Part shown: positions 1 to 7,241 of the stretch, one piece after another | Position numbering within the stretch: position 1 is the first letter of the stretch | How the letters are laid out: each line of letters starts with the position of its first letter | Notes under the pieces: model-generated | Database searches by the model: none | What the model saw: only the letters and a program-made list of their open reading frames with translations | What the model was told of the DNA's origin: nothing | Assembly (NCBI GenBank): GCA_963755155.1 | Contig: CAVWIV010000001.1 | Location: 1-12,562 of the forward strand | DNA from: PALSA-612 sp963755155 | GTDB taxonomy: Bacteria; Actinomycetota; Thermoleophilia; Gaiellales; Gaiellaceae | DNA: 12,562 bases | Direction of reading: 5' to 3' | Program-made: the position numbers and the translations under genes

Positions 1-745
1 GGTTCTGCACCGTCTGGTTGCCGGGTCGGACACAGCCGCTGCCCTTGTCGATCGAGACGATGTTGAGCCTGCTCGTGTTCTCGAGGGCGTAGGAGAGGCC
101 GAAGTAGCCGAGCCCACCCCTCGTGCCGGAAACACCCTGCACGAGCACGTTGTCGTCCTCGGACGCCTGGAAGTCGGTGCGGCTTGCCCTTGCCCTGCCG
201 TTCACGTGCTCCGTGAAGAAGTCGAACGTCCCGGAGTCGGTGCCCGGGCCGAACAGCTTCAGGCTCTCGTTGGGGAAGCTCGCCCGGATGTCATTCCAGT
301 TGTTGACCTTCGAGCCGGGTTCCCAGATCTTCTTGAGCTCGGCCATCGTCAGGCACTGAGCCCAGGTGTTCTGCTGGTTGACGACGATCGAGATGCCGTC
401 GTTTGCCGCTGCGAAGGCGATGTAGGAAATGCCGTTGTTCTTGCAGACCTCCGCCTCGGTCGGCCCCTGCCTGATCTTTCGTGATGCGTTGGCGATGTCT
501 GTCTCGCCCTTGCAGAAGCGCGTGAACCCGCCGCCCGTGCCCGCGATGCCGACGGTGACGCGCGTGGCGGGATACTTCTTCTGGAACGCCTCGGCGGCCG
601 CGGTCACGTACGGCCCGAGCGTGCTCGAGCCGTCTGCGGTGATCGTTCCGCTGAGAACGCTGCCGCCTGCGCTGACCGTGCCGGCGAGCACTGCGGCGCC
701 TACGGCGACGGTTCCCAGCAGCCCTGCTGTGCGCCTGAATCGCAT
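1..745 (-). CDS. pstS: Second phosphate ABC transporter substrate-binding protein PstS (C-terminus cut by window edge)
   Basis: Extracytoplasmic phosphate-binding protein that would deliver phosphate to the PstCA permease. The 248 visible residues start at an ATG preceded by GAGG eight bases upstream. Residues 1-26 form a classic Sec signal peptide (RFRR, then a hydrophobic run, then VSA before GG) with no lipobox cysteine, so it looks secreted or anchor-free. Phosphate-site motifs are all visible: ADGSST at 37-42, GTGGGF at 69-74 and GPGTDSGTFDFF at 166-177, plus the shared block TDFQASEDDNV at 190-200. It is clearly paralogous to the pstS at 4167-5075. It lies 122 nt after phoU on the same strand, so it may be read through from the pst operon or have its own promoter; no convincing PHO box was seen in the gap. 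The family assignment is secure. Whether it binds phosphate with different affinity is unknown. Confidence 0.93.
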   Translation of the reverse strand, partial: MRFRRTAGLLGTVAVGAAVLAGTVSAGGSVLSGTITADGSSTLGPYVTAAAEAFQKKYPATRVTVGIAGTGGGFTRFCKGETDIANASRKIRQGPTEAEVCKNNGISYIAFAAANDGISIVVNQQNTWAQCLTMAELKKIWEPGSKVNNWNDIRASFPNESLKLFGPGTDSGTFDFFTEHVNGRARASRTDFQASEDDNVLVQGVSGTRGGLGYFGLSYALENTSRLNIVSIDKGSGCVRPGNQTVQN

Positions 746-867
746 GTCGAATGCCTCGCTTTCGTAATGGATGCGTTCACTCGCGAGTCTCGCGCCGTGG
801 CGCGCGGCCGTGGTCGTCCGGCCGGTTGCCTTCTGGTGACGAAGTGGTTAGACCCCGTCGGGCAGAG
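746..867 (-). other. phoU-pstS intergenic region with GC palindromes
   Basis: This 122-nt gap separates phoU from the downstream pstS paralogue. It contains a perfect 10-bp palindrome ACTCGCGAGT at 779-788 and a hairpin-forming CGCGCC-GT-GGCGCG at 791-804. Neither is followed by a T-run, so a classical intrinsic terminator is not supported. They could slow or attenuate transcription between phoU and pstS, or be chance in very GC-rich DNA. A single GTTCACT-like heptamer at 775-781 has no partner at 11 bp. Confidence 0.3.
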
Positions 868-1545
868 CTAGTCCGTGTGCGAGGCGTCCGAGAACTCGCG
901 AAGCTCGCCCGTGACGAGGTACGCGACCTGCTCGCCGATGTCGACCGTGTGGTCGCCGAAGCGCTCGAGGCAGCGGGAGATGACGATCATCCGTAGCCCC
1001 CACTCGCGCTTCGCCTCGTCGCCTCCGACCGCCAGCACGTGCCGAACGAGCCGGCGGTTGGCCCGGTCGATCAGCTCGTCGAGCTCGACGAGCGACTCAG
1101 CAGCCTGGAGATCGCGCTCGGCGAGCGCCCGCATCGCCACGCCGACCATCTCCTCCGCCCGCAGGCCCATCTCGTCGAAGCTCTCGAGCACCTGAGCATC
1201 GCCCTCAAACGCGCCTGCGAGCTTCGTGAGCTTCGAGATCGTCACGCAGAGATCAGCCATCCGCTCCAGGTGGAGGTTGCAATGGAGGATCGCGAGCACA
1301 AGCCGGAGGTCTGCGGCGACCGGCGTCTGTCGCGCCAGTAGCGACTCGATTCCCTGCTCGAGCGCGAGGTAGCGCGCGTCCACCTCGTCGTCGAATGCGA
1401 TCACCTCGTCGGCGAGCTCCGCGTCGCGCTCGCTCAGGGCGTTCATTGCGCCGCGGAGCGAGCGGAGCACGAGGTCGGACTCCTCCTGGAGCGTTGCCTC
1501 GAGGGAGTCCAGCTCCTCCTGGAAGGACGCGCGTGGCACCGCCAT
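868..1545 (-). CDS. phoU: Phosphate-specific transport system accessory protein PhoU
   Basis: Cytoplasmic all-helical regulator that, in the family, links the Pst transporter to the PhoR-type kinase and represses the Pho regulon when phosphate is plentiful. The product is 225 aa, normal for the family. Two PhoU repeats are visible, each ending in the metal-binding-type signature: LHLERMADLCVTISKL in the first half and CLERFGDHTVDIGEQVAYL near the C-terminus. The ATG overlaps the pstB stop by one base (TGATG), which fixes the start and implies translational coupling. It is the last gene of the tightly packed pstSCAB-phoU unit. Its presence is notable because the usual signalling partner, the sensor kinase, is broken in this window (pseudogenes at 5166-7182), so PhoU either acts through a kinase elsewhere or only on transport. 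Confidence 0.95.
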   Translation of the reverse strand: MAVPRASFQEELDSLEATLQEESDLVLRSLRGAMNALSERDAELADEVIAFDDEVDARYLALEQGIESLLARQTPVAADLRLVLAILHCNLHLERMADLCVTISKLTKLAGAFEGDAQVLESFDEMGLRAEEMVGVAMRALAERDLQAAESLVELDELIDRANRRLVRHVLAVGGDEAKREWGLRMIVISRCLERFGDHTVDIGEQVAYLVTGELREFSDASHTD

Positions 1546-2384
1546 CAGCCGAACCGTCCCGTGACGTAGTCCTCCGTGCGCTGGTCCGACGGCTGCGTGA
1601 AGATCTTGTCGGTACGGTCGAACTCGACGAGGATGCCCGTCCGCTCGCCTTCCTCGGCCACGTCGACCGAGAAGAACGCCGTCATGTCTGCCACGCGGGC
1701 CGCCTGCTGCATGTTGTGCGTGACGATGACGATCGCGTAGTTCTGCTTGAGGTCTTGCATAAGGTCCTCGATCCGCGTCGTCGCGATGGGGTCGAGGGCA
1801 GACGCCGGCTCGTCCATGAGGATGACGTCGGGTTCGACGGCGAGGCAACGGGCGATGCAGAGGCGCTGCTGCTGCCCGCCCGAGAGGCCCAGCGCGCTCG
1901 CCTTGAGGCGGTGCTTGACTTCGTCCCAGAGCGCAGCCTGTTGCAATGCGCGCTCGACACGTCCGTCGAGATCGTCCTTCTTCCCGAGCACGCGCGGACC
2001 GAAGGCGACGTTGTCGTAGATCGACTTCGGGAACGGATTCGGCTTCTGGAACACCATGCCGATGCGCTTGCGCACCTCGACGGGGTCGACCTTGGGCCCG
2101 TACAGGTCGATGCCGTGGTACAGGAGCTCGCCTTTCACCTCCGCTCCGGGGATGAGGTCGTTCATGCGGTTGAAGCAGCGAATGAACGTGCTCTTGCCGC
2201 AACCTGAGGGACCGATCATCGCCGTCACCTCGTTCTGGGCGATGTCGAGCGTGAGGTCGCGAACGGCCGGCTTGCCGCTGTACGAGACTTCGAGGTCGCG
2301 CACCTGGAAGATGGCCTCGCGGTGCCCCGCGAACCGCTCCGTGGTCGGCTCTGCCAAACGCACTGGGTCGGCGATCGTTACCAC
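1545..2384 (-). CDS. pstB: Phosphate ABC transporter ATP-binding protein PstB
   Basis: ATPase that powers phosphate import through PstCA at the inner face of the membrane. The product is 279 aa. Walker A GPSGCGKST is at 58-66, the Q-loop lies in MVFQKPNPFP near 110-119, the signature LSGGQ at 167-171, Walker B VILMDEP at 187-193 and the switch His at 224. The FQKPNPFP and RCFNRMND blocks are typical of PstB rather than other importers. The GTG start at 2384 overlaps pstA by 7 nt. An AGAAGAGG purine run sits directly against it, closer than ideal, so initiation at the downstream GTG at 2363 is a possible alternative and would remove seven residues outside any domain. All catalytic motifs are present, so the protein should be active. 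Confidence 0.96.
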   Translation of the reverse strand: MVTIADPVRLAEPTTERFAGHREAIFQVRDLEVSYSGKPAVRDLTLDIAQNEVTAMIGPSGCGKSTFIRCFNRMNDLIPGAEVKGELLYHGIDLYGPKVDPVEVRKRIGMVFQKPNPFPKSIYDNVAFGPRVLGKKDDLDGRVERALQQAALWDEVKHRLKASALGLSGGQQQRLCIARCLAVEPDVILMDEPASALDPIATTRIEDLMQDLKQNYAIVIVTHNMQQAARVADMTAFFSVDVAEEGERTGILVEFDRTDKIFTQPSDQRTEDYVTGRFG

Positions 2385-3247
2385 CTCTTCTGGTAGCGGT
2401 TGCGGATGATGATGGCGGCGGAGTTGAGCACGAGCATAATCACGAGCAGGACGATGATGGCGGCCGCAGCGAGCAGCCTGAACTCCTCCTGCGGCTGGCG
2501 GATCCAGTTGTAGATCTGCACCGGGAGCGCTGTGAACGCGCCGAGAACCGTCGGATCGAACGACACGTATGTGAGCGCTCCGATCATCAAGAGCGGCGCC
2601 GTCTCGCCGATCGCCCGCGACAGCGCAAGGATCGAGCCCGTGGCGATGCCGGGAATCGCCGCCGGCAGCACCTGGCGTCGGACGACCTGCCACTGTGTCG
2701 CGCCAAGCGCGTAGGCGCCCTGGCGGATGGAGTCGGGCACGGCTCGGATCGCCTCGCGCGAGGCGATGATGACAGTCGGCAGCGTGAGTAGCGTGAGGAT
2801 GATCGCGCCGGCCAGCAGCACCCGCCCGAGGCCGATGCCACGGACGATGAAGGCGAGCCCGAGGATGCCGTAGACGATCGACGGCACGCCCGCGAGGTTC
2901 TGGATGTTGACCTCGAGAAAGCGGTTGTACCACCGGTCCTTGCTCGCGTACTCCTCGAGGTAGAGCGCGGTTGCCACGCCGAGCGGGACGGTGAACAGCA
3001 GCACGAGGATGCCGAGGTAGATCGTCGCGAGAATCGCCGGCCGGGCGCCGGCGATCTCCGGGTCGACGGATGGCGGATCGGTGATGAGCGTCTTCGTGAG
3101 CCAGCTGCCGCCGTCGAGGACCACGTCGCCGACAAGCACGGCGAGCGTGAGGAGGGCGAGGCCGAGCGACGCGAGAAGCAACACGTAGAAGACCGCACCG
3201 CGAATGTCCCGGCGTGAGCGCTGGATCGGCGCTGAGGCGGTGCTCAC
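2378..3247 (-). CDS. pstA: Phosphate ABC transporter permease PstA
   Basis: Membrane half of the phosphate permease, paired with PstC. The product is 289 aa, in the family range. The first membrane segment spans about residues 15-40 (FYVLLLASLGLALLTLAVLV), followed by five further hydrophobic segments, for about six in total. The cytoplasmic coupling (EAA) loop reads GAYALGATQWQVVRRQVLPAAIPGI, which docks on PstB, followed by LALSRAIGETAPLL, a strong PstA signature. The GTG start overlaps the pstC stop as GTGA (4 nt) and has a good GGGAGG ribosome site seven bases upstream, so the start is firm. Placement between pstC and pstB is the standard order. Nothing is missing or unusual. Confidence 0.96.
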   Translation of the reverse strand: MSTASAPIQRSRRDIRGAVFYVLLLASLGLALLTLAVLVGDVVLDGGSWLTKTLITDPPSVDPEIAGARPAILATIYLGILVLLFTVPLGVATALYLEEYASKDRWYNRFLEVNIQNLAGVPSIVYGILGLAFIVRGIGLGRVLLAGAIILTLLTLPTVIIASREAIRAVPDSIRQGAYALGATQWQVVRRQVLPAAIPGIATGSILALSRAIGETAPLLMIGALTYVSFDPTVLGAFTALPVQIYNWIRQPQEEFRLLAAAAIIVLLVIMLVLNSAAIIIRNRYQKRW

Positions 3248-4167
3248 TCGTAGACCTCCCGGAACCGTCGCACGAGCCTGATGGAGATGATGTTCATGAC
3301 GAGCGTCATGACGAACAACGCGAGGCCGACGGCAAAGATCGTCTTGTACTCGGTCGAGCCCTGCGGCACGTCGCCCTGCGCCGTCGCCCCGATAAAGGTC
3401 GTCATCGTTTCGAGTGACAGGCGCGGATCCGCTGAGATCTGGGCGAGCTGACCCGCAGCTATCAATACGATCATCGTCTCGCCGAGGCCACGCGAGACGG
3501 CGAGCACGAAGCTCGCGATGATGCCGGAGGTCGCAGCGGGGACCACGATGCGCGTTGCGACGTGGCGGCGAGTTGCGCCGAGTGCGTAGCCGCCGTCGCG
3601 GAGATCCTGAGGAACGGCGAACATCGCGTCCTCGGACAGCGACGCGACGAGGGGAATGAGCATGACGCCCATCACGAGCCCGGCGGAGAGCGCGTTGAAG
3701 ATTTCGACCTGCACGCCGACGTCGCGCAGGAACGGTGTGAAGAACGTGAGGGCGAAGTAGCCGTACACGACTGTCGGAATCCCCGCCAGCACCTCGAGCA
3801 CCGGCTTGAGCACGGAGCGCACCCGGGGGTTCGCGTACTCGCTGAGGAAGATGGCCGTGCCGAGGCCGCAGGGAATCGCGACGAGACATGCCCAGAACGT
3901 GATGACGATGGTCCCTACGAACAACGGAACGGCGCCGAACTGTCCGTCGAGGAACAGGGGGGTCCATGTCGTCCCGGTGATGAACTCCCACGGCGACTTC
4001 TCCGTGAAGAACTCGATCGCCGGCCTGAGCAGCGAGATGATGATCGCGAACGTCGTAATCACCGAGACGAAGGCCGCGGTGAGCAGGACGATGCGCACGA
4101 TGTCCTCGCTGTAGCGCCGGCGTGGGGCGCGCAGGGAGATCGGAGGGGCCGCGTCCTGGGCTGCCAC
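3244..4167 (-). CDS. pstC: Phosphate ABC transporter permease PstC
   Basis: Membrane subunit that forms the phosphate channel with PstA. The product is 307 aa. A charged N-terminus (RAPRRRYSEDIVR) leads into the first membrane helix. The periplasmic stretch EKSPWEFITGTTWTPLF is typical of PstC, and the coupling loop is GGYALGATRRHVATRIVVPAATSGI, followed by LAVSRGLGETM. About six membrane segments are seen. The GTG start overlaps the pstS stop by one base (TAGTG). There is no clear ribosome site, so coupling to pstS translation is likely. A later start would cut into the charged leader but not the helices. The frame stays open far upstream, but that part is antisense or out-of-frame to pstS and is not coding. 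Confidence 0.95.
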   Translation of the reverse strand: MAAQDAAPPISLRAPRRRYSEDIVRIVLLTAAFVSVITTFAIIISLLRPAIEFFTEKSPWEFITGTTWTPLFLDGQFGAVPLFVGTIVITFWACLVAIPCGLGTAIFLSEYANPRVRSVLKPVLEVLAGIPTVVYGYFALTFFTPFLRDVGVQVEIFNALSAGLVMGVMLIPLVASLSEDAMFAVPQDLRDGGYALGATRRHVATRIVVPAATSGIIASFVLAVSRGLGETMIVLIAAGQLAQISADPRLSLETMTTFIGATAQGDVPQGSTEYKTIFAVGLALFVMTLVMNIISIRLVRRFREVYE

Positions 4168-5075
4168 TACGTGCTGAGCGCGGCGTCGAGCTTCGCCTTC
4201 GCGGCTGCGAGCTGGGCGGGCGTCGATGGCACGAAGTCGGCCTGCTCGGCGATCTCGGCACCGTTGTCGATCATGTAGCCGAGGAACTGAGCCACCTCGG
4301 CGCGCTCGAGGGAGCTCGTCTTCGCGTACACGAACAGCGGCCGCGAGAGCGGCGTGTACGTCCCGTCCTGGGCTGTCGCCACCGACGGAGCGACGCAGCC
4401 CGAGCCTGAGTCGACCTCCACGGCGTTCACGGTGTCCTGGTTCTGCTCGTAGTACGAGAAGCCGAAATAGCCGAGCGCGCCCGTGTCGCCTGTGACTCCC
4501 TCGATGATGACGTTGTCGTCCTCCGAGGCCTGGAAGTCGGTGCGGCTCTCGCCCTCCTCGCCGACGATCACGTCCGTGAAGTAGTCGAACGTGCCGGAAT
4601 CGGTCCCCGGCCCGTAGAGGCGGAGGCGCTCGTCGGGGAAGCTCGGGTCGACGTCCTGCCAGTTGTCGACCTTCGAGCCAGGCTCCCAGATCGTCTTCAG
4701 CTGCTCCACCGTGAGGCACGTCGCCCAATCGTTCTCCGAGTTGACGACCACTGTGAGCGCGTCGTTCGCGACCGGCAACTCGACGTACTCGATGCCCGCG
4801 TCCGCACACTTCTGCGCCTCGTCCTTGTCGATTGGCCGCGAGGCGTTCGAGAGATCGGTCTCGTCTACGCAGAAGCGGTCGAAGCCGCCGCCGGTGCCGG
4901 CGATGCCGACCGTCACCTCGACATCGGGGTTCTGCTCCTTGAAGTTCTCGGCGGCGCGGGTCGTGAACGGCCCGACGGTGCTGGAGCCGTCCGCGAGGAT
5001 CGTCTGGCCACCCCGCCCGCCGCAGCCGGCGAGGAGCCGCACGCACGCAAACGGCGGATGAGCGCAGCTCCGCAT
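4167..5075 (-). CDS. pstS: Phosphate-binding protein PstS, first gene of the pst operon, with an abnormal signal peptide
   Basis: High-affinity phosphate-binding protein feeding PstCA. The product is 302 aa. Ligand motifs are intact: ADGSST near 28-33, GTGGGF at 60-65 and GPGTDSGTF at 155-163. A lipobox-like LAGC places the lipid-bearing Cys at residue 18, suggesting a lipoprotein, unlike the paralogue at the left edge. The leader is odd: 17 residues with several charged or polar positions, Arg only five before the Cys, and almost no hydrophobic core. Reading one base out of frame gives AVCVRA just before the lipobox, so the leader may have suffered small indels like the pseudogenes immediately upstream. 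There is no good ribosome site at the ATG. The body of the gene is certain; whether the protein is exported properly is doubtful. Confidence 0.9.
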   Translation of the reverse strand: MRSCAHPPFACVRLLAGCGGRGGQTILADGSSTVGPFTTRAAENFKEQNPDVEVTVGIAGTGGGFDRFCVDETDLSNASRPIDKDEAQKCADAGIEYVELPVANDALTVVVNSENDWATCLTVEQLKTIWEPGSKVDNWQDVDPSFPDERLRLYGPGTDSGTFDYFTDVIVGEEGESRTDFQASEDDNVIIEGVTGDTGALGYFGFSYYEQNQDTVNAVEVDSGSGCVAPSVATAQDGTYTPLSRPLFVYAKTSSLERAEVAQFLGYMIDNGAEIAEQADFVPSTPAQLAAAKAKLDAALST

Positions 5076-5118
5076 CGCGCGGAGTTTCGCCGTGGCCGGC
5101 GCCGCGGGGCGGCGCGGT

Positions 5119-5156
5119 GGTGAACTCTGGTGACGGACGTGGTTCGACAGGTGAAC
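5119..5156 (-). promoter_or_regulatory. Candidate PHO box upstream of pstS
   Basis: On the minus strand there are two perfect GTTCACC heptamers (plus-strand GGTGAAC at 5150-5156 and 5119-5125) and a near match between them (GGTGACG at 5129-5135). GTTCACC direct repeats are the known binding units of actinobacterial PhoP. Spacing is imperfect: the inner gap is 10 rather than 11 bp, and the unit expected near 5139 is not recognisable. The 43 bases between the box and the pstS ATG are almost pure GC with no TANNNT-like -10, so the promoter may be weakened. Confidence 0.6.
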
Positions 5157-5165
5157 GCCGGGCGG

Positions 5166-6141
5166 CTAGAAGACCGCTTCTTCGGCCAGTCCGAAGCGCC
5201 GCGACGCTCGCCCTCTGCCGGTGGCGAGGCCGGCGAAGACGATGTTCCCGACGACGCCCGAGGCCGAGCCGCTTCGTCGCCCCTGCGATGGCGCGTGCGC
5301 GGTCGGAGCGGGAAGCGCTCGAGGAGGCGCGGCGTGTCGTCGTCTGCGGGCACGCCGTGCCCATGTGTCCGCTCCCGAGAGCGATGACGTCCACCCACCC
5401 ACGTTGCGGCCGCATACCGTGAACTCGCGACCGAGCCTGCGTAGCGGAGTGCGATGTCGCGCGTGGTTCGCGGCGATCGTCTCCAGCAACCGCGGCCGCA
5501 GCGGAAGCCCGAGTTCCGGGCGGGCAGTCGACGTGACTCGACGCCGGCGATCGCCAGCGTCAGCACGGGCGCCGACGATCTCTTCGACCACCGGGGAGCC
5601 CCGGGACGAGCCCCGTGAGCCGTCCGCACGTCCACTCTCGAGCTCGCGAGAGGAAGAGGACGTCGTCGATGAGCTCGACGATCGGCGCCACCTCGGCCGC
5701 GCCTGAGCCGCCAGCGCACGGCGTCGTCACCAGGCCGACGAGGTTGTCGAGCAGGACCGTCAGCCTGCCTTGGCGTCCGCACTCGTGGAGACGGCGGCCG
5801 TGAAGCAGTCGCGGAGCTCGTGGTAGCCGGTGAGGTCGAAGGGAGTGCCGAGGTACGACGAGCGTCTCGCAGGCGCCGTCGAGCCTCGTATCCGATCTCG
5901 AGCGGATCTCGTCCCTGATCGCCTCGATCCGTCGAGCTGGAAGCAGCTCGCCGACACCATCGCGCACGAGGACGGGCGCGCTCGCCTGCTCCTGCGAGCT
6001 CCTGGAGTTCAGCGTCGAGTTGACGCCGTCGTGCTCGCGGCTCGGCTTCGTCGAGCGTCACGGCCCGTGCTCGCAGGCTGCGAGCCGCGCGGGTCGTCGG
6101 CCTGCCGGCGCGCCCGCGCGGCGTCCGAACGTGCGGTTCAC
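5166..6141 (-). pseudogene. Decayed phosphate sensor histidine kinase (phoR-like), copy A, nearly full length
   Basis: A membrane-less PhoR-like kinase relic readable only by switching frames. It starts with a GTG at 6141 giving VNRTFGR, matching VKRLFGR of copy B. Recognisable pieces in order are DPLEIGYEARRRLRDAR and YLGTPFDLTGYHELRDCFTAAVS (sensor-to-HisKA linker, matching copy B), IVELIDDVLFLSRARE (second HisKA helix), then LGLPLRPRLLETIAANHA (start of the ATPase domain, N-box) and a G-box-like stretch ending EEAVF at a TAG at 5166. Around 5778-5793 the sequence for SHELRTP is recoverable only by restoring two single C bases, so the catalytic His is off frame. Many small deletions are spread over its length while neighbouring genes are clean. 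This is decay rather than random sequencing error, though resequencing would settle individual lesions. Confidence 0.82.
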
Positions 6142-6175
6142 CACCTCGTCGCCACCCCGTCACCCTTCTTGAACC
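6136..6175 (+). promoter_or_regulatory. Relict PHO box between the decayed copy A kinase and regulator
   Basis: Four heptamers start at 6136, 6147, 6158 and 6169, exactly 11 bp apart: GTTCACC (7/7), CGTCGCC (4/7), CGTCACC (5/7) and TTGAACC (4/7). The first overlaps the kinase start codon, exactly as at 7177-7183 in copy B. The arrangement is homologous to the box at 7177-7216 but more degraded. It is probably a fossil operator, although the perfect first unit could still bind weakly. Confidence 0.5.
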
Positions 6176-6221
6176 CCGCTCCGCGCCATCTCGGAATCGT
6201 CGATGATGCAGCAGGCTCATC

Positions 6222-6528
6222 ATGGCCGGCGTTCTCGTCGTCGAAGGCGAGCAGTTCAAGCCGCGGCCTGGCGGCGCATCCGATCGCTCGCGCCGGCTTC
6301 GAGCCCACCGTCGTCGACCACGGCGAGACCGGCGCTCGGCCCGGCTTCCGCTACGGCCAGGCCGGACGTCTGCGTGCTCGACCTGATGCTGCCCCGCGTC
6401 GACGGCTGGCGAATCATCGAGACGATCCGCGGCGACGGCGATCGGCACACGATCAACGTCGTCACCGCCCTCGGCACGGAGTGAGGAGCAGCGTTCGCGC
6501 CCTCGAGCTGGGGGTCCGACGACGACTC
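6222..6528 (+). pseudogene. Truncated, frameshifted response regulator (phoP-like), copy A
   Basis: Remnant of the receiver domain of an OmpR-family regulator, paralogous to the intact gene at 7242. The ATG opens MAGVLVVEGEQF (compare MAKVLIVEDDEI), so one of the paired metal-binding acidic residues is already lost. A second frame gives AGFEPTVVDHGE. A third gives RPDVCVLDLMLPRVDGW followed by RIIETIRGDG, which keeps the phospho-acceptor Asp, and ends at a TGA at 6481-6483. Weak matches to RALELGADDY continue to about 6528, after which homology stops and sequence of the convergent copy B kinase begins. The rest of the receiver and the whole DNA-binding domain are absent. At least two frameshifts are needed to join the pieces. 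Confidence 0.85.
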
Positions 6529-7182
6529 CGAGCATCCGCTGGCGCAGCGGCAGCTCGATCGATGCCGGACAGTCGATCTCGAAGCGGATGCCGGCGCGCT
6601 CCGCGTTCGGCGCGAGGGTGTCGACCACCTGCTGGATCACCGAGCGGGGGCGGATCGAACCGAGGGAGACTCACAGCCCGCTCTCGAGTCCGAGAGGAAG
6701 AGCACGTCGTCGATGAGCTCGCGGATTCGGTCGACCTCACCCCGAGCCTGGTCGATGACTCCGACTGGTCGGCACCGGGAAGAAGCGCGGTTTCCAGAAG
6801 CGCCAGCAAGCGAGCCAGCGGCGTTCGCAGCTCGCGTGACACGGCGGCCGTGAAGCCGGCCCGGAGCTCCTGGTACGCCGCGAGGTCGCCCGGATTGCTG
6901 AGGTAGAGAAGCGTCTGCGGCGGCCGCCGACGTCGTACGAGACCTCCAGTGGCACGCGGCCGGCGGCCGTCTCGAGCTTGCCGGGAAGATCGAGCCCTCG
7001 ACGAGGCCCTCGAGCGCCTCTCGAGCCCTGCGGCTCGCTCCCAGCACGCGGCGGTCGGCGTCGAGCACGACGACGATCTCCCGGCTCTCTTCGACGAGCG
7101 CCCGCCCGCGCTCGGCGGCGAGCCCGAGGTCCACCGTCTCCTCCGGCTGCTTCCGCGTGTCGCGGCCGAAGAGCCTCTTCAC
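6520..7182 (-). pseudogene. Truncated, frameshifted phosphate sensor histidine kinase (phoR-like), copy B
   Basis: Kinase diverging from the intact regulator. The GTG at 7182 opens VKRLFGRDTRKQ. An intact PAS-like segment follows (RGRALVEESREIVVVLDADR, then GASRRAREALEGLVEGSIFP). Frame changes are needed near 6982, 6912, 6760 and between 6690 and 6660. Later pieces are KLETAAGRVPLEVSYDV, YLSNPGDLAAYQELRAGF, then AAVSRELRTPLARLLALL (HisKA, His replaced by Arg, CGC at 6834-6836), VDRIRELIDDVLFLS, and SVIQQVVDTLAPNAERAGI leading to IELPLRQRML. The gene stops there, at the beginning of the ATPase domain; the ATP-binding N, G1 and G2 boxes are missing. It meets the truncated regulator tail-to-tail near 6525. 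It cannot encode an active kinase. The PAS-like start might still be translated as a short peptide. Confidence 0.88.
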
Positions 7183-7216
7183 GACCTGTTCACCCGTCGT
7201 TCACCAGTCTTTCGCC
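7177..7216 (+). promoter_or_regulatory. Four-unit PHO box in the divergent kinase/phoP promoter region
   Basis: Heptamers start every 11 bp: CTTCACG at 7177, GTTCACC at 7188, GTTCACC at 7199 and TTTCGCC at 7210. Two are perfect and two are 5/7 matches to the actinobacterial PhoP unit. The array ends 10 bp before a TATCGT hexamer at 7227-7232 that fits a -10 element, so the box takes the -35 position, as in PhoP-activated promoters. Transcription would begin only a few bases before the ATG at 7242, giving a very short leader. The first unit also overlaps the GTG of the divergent kinase relic. Autoregulation by the adjacent regulator is inferred. Confidence 0.75.
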
Positions 7217-7241
7217 GCCACCCGACTATCGTAGGCACGCG

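Noticed and set aside
779..804. Palindrome and hairpin after phoU as a definite intrinsic terminator
   Set aside because: No T-run follows on the transcribed strand and the downstream pstS is in the same direction with a short gap. Recorded only as intergenic structure.
4167..5168. Possibility that pstS is a pseudogene like its upstream neighbours
   Set aside because: From residue 24 on, all binding motifs and the length are intact with no frameshift. Only the leader is suspect, so it is kept as a CDS.
3244..5415. Long open frames extending upstream of pstC, pstA and pstB starts, suggesting fused permease proteins
   Set aside because: The extensions are Arg/Pro-rich, out of frame with the preceding intact pst genes, and the overlapping GTG starts with family-length products explain everything.
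5830..6906. A 358-codon plus-strand open frame across the decayed region
   Set aside because: Its translation is low-complexity Arg/Ala/Ser apart from one short stretch that is a frame of the regulator relic. It is a by-product of composition.
5076..7182. The idea that all frameshifts here are sequencing errors
   Set aside because: Errors would be spread evenly, yet the pst and heme genes have none over about 7 kb. The His-to-Arg change and missing domains are not indel artefacts. Individual indels remain unproven.
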